Shown: one piece after another, positions 39,637-42,032 of the stretch | Numbering within the stretch: position 1 is the first letter of the stretch | How the letters are laid out: the number at the start of each line of letters is the position of its first letter | Assembly: GCA_026388985.1 (NCBI GenBank) | Contig: JAPLIS010000009.1 | Coordinates: 1 to 42,032 of the forward strand | Direction of reading: 5' to 3' | Source: Candidatus Babelota bacterium | GTDB lineage: Bacteria; Babelota; Babeliae; Babelales; Vermiphilaceae | DNA length: 42,032 nucleotides | Program-made: the position numbers and the translations under genes | The notes under the pieces: generated by a model | Databases searched by the model: none | Told to the model about the DNA's origin: nothing | Seen by the model: only the letters and a program-made list of their open reading frames with translations

Positions 39637-41283
39637 TTACATGCGCTCAGGTTGACTGATGCCTAATAAGTTAAAACATGTTTGTAGTGTGTTACGTATA
39701 AGTAACGTCATAAATAAACGGCCACGGCTACGGTTAATATCTTGCGGATCAATTACCTTATGTTTTGCATAATAACTGCTAAAAATCTGAGCAAGTTCAT
39801 GGGTATAATAGGCAAGTTGATGTGTCTGATGGGTACTGCTTATTGATTCAAGTAACTCTTTGAGAAGCACTATTTTTTTAAGTAAAAATGTTTCTTCTTT
39901 GCTAATAAAGCGTGCGTCATCAGTTGTTATGTTGCTAAAAGCAGCTATCGCCTGCGCTTTTTGCACTATACTTCCCGTTCTTACAAACGCATACTGTACA
40001 TAATACACCGGATTTTCTTCAGATTTTTTTAAGGCAAGATCAAGGTCAAACTCAAGTTGCGCATCAGCTTTGCGATTAAGATAGAAAAAGCGGGCAACAT
40101 CTTTACCCACTGTTTTAATCACGTCATCAAGAGAAATAATCCGTCCGGCACGTTTTGAAAGACGCACTTGTTGGCCATCTTCTTTAATTTTAACCAACTG
40201 ATATAAAATAACATGCAATGGTGGGGTAAGGTGCAACGCTTTACGGATACCCTGTAACCGTTCAACATAGCCATGGTGATCATGTCCCAAGGTCATAATC
40301 ATCTGATCGCATCCTCGACCAACTTTATTGATCATGTACGCAATATCAGCAGCAACATAGGTCAATTCTCCCGATGCTTTACGCACAACTCTATCTTTAT
40401 CGTCGCCAAAATTGGTTGATGCAAACCAGAGTGCCCCTTCTTTTTCATACAAGGTTCCCTGCTGTGCTAAAAACTCTAATGCTTTTTCAATGGCGCCAGA
40501 ATCATGTAATGTTTTTTCTGAAAACCAGACATCAAAATGAATGCCATACAGATTCAGGGTCTCTTTAATTTTTTCAAGTAAAATAGTTTTGGCATAGCTT
40601 TGAAAAAATTCATCAGGTTGGTCCAGGCGCTGTTTGCCTTCTTGTACCATAAAGTTTTGCGCAAGCTCTACTAAGTATTCACCTTGGTAGCCATCTTCGG
40701 GGATTTCAATATCCATGCCAGCCAATTGTTGACAGCGGATTTTAAATGATTCTCCCAATTTCACTATCTGATTTCCTGCATCATTAATATAAAATTCTTT
40801 GGTAACATGATGGCCCATAAAGGTTAAAATGGTGCCAAGGACATCGCCAATAATGCCGCCACGGCCATGGCCAAAGTGCAACGGGCCAGTGGGGTTTGCG
40901 CTGACAAATTCCACTGAAATTGATTGTTTTTGCAGGTTGGTTGGTTTGAAAAAGTTTTCACCCTGAGTGCGTAGCTGTTGGGATAAAAGGGTGATTGCAT
41001 GAGGTGAAAAATGTAAGTTTAAAAAGCCCGGGCCGGCTATTTCTATTTTTTCAATACACTCATGAGTGTAGGTGCTTATGATTTGTTGAGCTATTTCATG
41101 TGGTTTGCGTTTTAGCTGTTTTGATAAGATAAGCGCTATGTTTGAATTTAAATCACCAAACTCCTGTTTTGCCGGATCGCTATTTAAGGTCAAGCGGGCG
41201 GTGCTTGCTGTTTCTTTGTCTAATGAGAGAACGTTGACAATATGTTCTATAAAATGCTGTTGAATCTGTTCAATGATATTCAT
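39637..41283 (-). CDS. argS: Arginyl-tRNA synthetase
   Basis: 548 residues. The class I signature HIGH appears as HFGH (136-139) in VSANPTGPLHFGHGRGG; a KMSKS-like element appears as VRLSKRAGRIISLDDVI. The N-terminal Add1 domain (FGDLNSNIALILSKQL) and the C-terminal DALR domain (FVRTGSIVQKA, then SYYAKHKVI) are in place. AGGGAA lies eight bases before the ATG. Confidence 0.96.
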   Translation of the reverse strand: MNIIEQIQQHFIEHIVNVLSLDKETASTARLTLNSDPAKQEFGDLNSNIALILSKQLKRKPHEIAQQIISTYTHECIEKIEIAGPGFLNLHFSPHAITLLSQQLRTQGENFFKPTNLQKQSISVEFVSANPTGPLHFGHGRGGIIGDVLGTILTFMGHHVTKEFYINDAGNQIVKLGESFKIRCQQLAGMDIEIPEDGYQGEYLVELAQNFMVQEGKQRLDQPDEFFQSYAKTILLEKIKETLNLYGIHFDVWFSEKTLHDSGAIEKALEFLAQQGTLYEKEGALWFASTNFGDDKDRVVRKASGELTYVAADIAYMINKVGRGCDQMIMTLGHDHHGYVERLQGIRKALHLTPPLHVILYQLVKIKEDGQQVRLSKRAGRIISLDDVIKTVGKDVARFFYLNRKADAQLEFDLDLALKKSEENPVYYVQYAFVRTGSIVQKAQAIAAFSNITTDDARFISKEETFLLKKIVLLKELLESISSTHQTHQLAYYTHELAQIFSSYYAKHKVIDPQDINRSRGRLFMTLLIRNTLQTCFNLLGISQPERM

Positions 41284-41329
41284 GAAAAAAGTTCCCTGCT
41301 AGCATACATAAACTGTAGTGCATAATAAA

Positions 41330-41382
41330 TTAAGGTATGGTATAAGTTGTTCCCTTAAACCATACCTTAATCTGTTTTTTTT
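41330..41382 (+). terminator. Strong hairpin upstream of argS
   Basis: TTAAGGTATGGT (41330-41341) pairs perfectly with ACCATACCTTAA (41359-41370), followed by a run of eight Ts on the plus strand. It could end transcripts of the relic gene at 41421-41570 on the minus strand, though the better T run points the other way. Confidence 0.55.
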
Positions 41383-41420
41383 GTCATTAGCAAGGTTGTT
41401 GCATATCTATTTTGTAGTTC

Positions 41421-41570
41421 TTATTTAGAGGCTTGTATCATTCGTTGTGTAATCTTGTCTAACACTGTATTTAGAGATTCAACCACCTGCTTAGCAGCTC
41501 TTTTGCCCGCAGAAAGGGAGAATATTTCTCCGTTTAAAGCATTGATACTGTCTTTTTGTAATTCCTTATT
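41421..41570 (-). pseudogene. C-terminal relic of a secreted helical protein gene
   Basis: An open frame of 49 codons reads KELQKDSINALNGEIF, then SAGKRAAKQVVESLNTVLDK and ITQRMIQASK before its stop. It has no start codon and is closed upstream by two stop codons. The segment resembles the C-terminal helix of the 2035-2790 protein (KQAAHNVLTTLILYLNTTIE). It is best explained as the remains of a gene of that family. The G-rich stretch 41620-41700 upstream has no coding potential that I can see. Confidence 0.4.
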
Positions 41571-41705
41571 TTATTATTGTAGCATATTTAATTTTTAAAA
41601 ATCAACAAATAGAAATATTTAGCAGGGGGTGGGGGATCAAGGTGAGGGTGATTGAGGCTAGGCTAAAGGGTAAAGTGGGGGGGATAAAGTAGGGTGCTAA
41701 ATTAA

Positions 41706-41740
41706 AGAGGGTACTTGTATGTTATGTACAAATACCCTCT
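41706..41740 (-). terminator. Terminator after the partial gene at the right edge
   Basis: AGAGGGTACTTGTA (41706-41719) and TACAAATACCCTCT (41727-41740) pair along 14 bp with one mismatch, loop of seven. A T-rich stretch follows on the minus strand. Confidence 0.7.
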
Positions 41741-41777
41741 CTATTTTAATCAATTATTAACTGTTTAGTATCTTCTA

Positions 41778-42032
41778 TTATTTCCACGCTTTGAATGCTG
41801 GTCTGTTCGGGAAATGTAGTCTATTCAATCTGCTCCAAAAATCTTGAATTAATGTTTTTTGTTCTTCTGTTGCATTTTGTGTTAATGAATCAACCTGAGA
41901 TTTTATTGAGGCATATTTATCATTTAAATTTTGCCTGTCCCCAGGATTTAGATCGTTTATCGTTGCGTTTGAGGTATCCGTTAAGTGTGATGCGTTTTCC
42001 AACCCTTCAAGATGCAGCTTTCTGTATTCTTG
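41778..42032 (-). CDS. Partial gene, C-terminal part of an uncharacterised protein
   Basis: The frame is open from the right edge (42032) to a stop at 41778-41780, 84 codons. The visible part is hydrophilic and helical, with DLNPGDRQNLNDKYASIKSQ and ATEEQKTLIQDFWSRL. A TTG at 42002 could be a start, but the frame continues to the edge (EYRKLHLEGLENASH), so the true start is probably outside the window. Similar in style to the other helical exported proteins; no family recognised. Confidence 0.55.
   Translation of the reverse strand, partial: QEYRKLHLEGLENASHLTDTSNATINDLNPGDRQNLNDKYASIKSQVDSLTQNATEEQKTLIQDFWSRLNRLHFPNRPAFKAWK

Noticed and set aside
41600-41705. G-rich stretch as a possible gene or structured element
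   Set aside because: No open frame of note, no pairing beyond chance, and no repeat partner in the window.

Overview
The window looks like a chromosomal piece of a small-genome, host-associated Gram-negative-type bacterium. It is AT-rich and dense with short secreted proteins of no known family. It has a Tol envelope system, PBP2, a secreted beta-carbonic anhydrase, slimmed translation factors (ThrRS without TGS, short EF-Ts) and a divergent trigger factor. My best guess is candidate phylum Dependentiae (TM6). That is an inference from gene content and style, not a database result.

Layout. 1-3852 (minus strand): a cluster of secreted proteins, three of which share an almost identical promoter, leader and signal peptide, then a DUF4097-like secreted beta protein. 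3838-5268 (+): CCA-adding enzyme, whose GTG start overlaps the start of the divergent secreted gene. 5415-8819 (+): a tolQ-tolR-tolA-tolB cluster, then ftsH and the ribosomal pair rpmB-rpsT. 11465-13090 and 13744-14190: repeat-rich DNA around two small secreted-protein genes, including a 494-bp unit in which a GIY-YIG nuclease gene is bounded by perfect 37-bp inverted repeats. 14884-17544 (-): mrdA (PBP2) and a Xer recombinase. 17577-26378: the most unusual locus (next paragraph). 26464-28874: nth and thrS. 29037-31768: a WD40 relic, a secreted carbonic anhydrase and a PIN-PhoH ATPase. 31769-33733: a second repeat field with a second GIY-YIG unit. 33734-38472 (-): yidD-rnpA-rpmH, trxB, a trigger-factor-like gene, tRNA-Leu(UAG), frr, tsf. 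38794-42032: a lipoprotein, argS, a gene relic and a partial secreted-type gene.

The locus to look at first is 20353-26378. Two roughly 909-residue membrane proteins each face a divergently transcribed 28-codon ORF. Each tiny ORF has its own Shine-Dalgarno sequence and a TTGCTA-17-TATACT promoter. The two peptides share only 10 of 28 residues, while the DNA on both sides of them is better conserved. The receptors are about 97% identical over their last 656 residues but only about two-thirds identical over the N-terminal seven-helix region. Their cytoplasmic part reads as GAF-like, coiled coil, PAS-like, a sigma-54-activator-type AAA domain that has lost Walker A, Walker B and the GAFTGA loop, and a Fis-type helix-turn-helix. 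I propose duplicated peptide-receptor signalling modules in which a membrane-tethered, ATPase-dead NtrC-like regulator senses a cognate small peptide. A third, more diverged paralog (17577-20300) follows without a peptide gene. The gene structure is read directly; the signalling role is inference.

The second unusual theme is the repeat fields. Two GIY-YIG units, dispersed repeats and a decaying tandem array share the same palindromic core, suggesting a nuclease-encoding palindromic element with non-coding derivatives.
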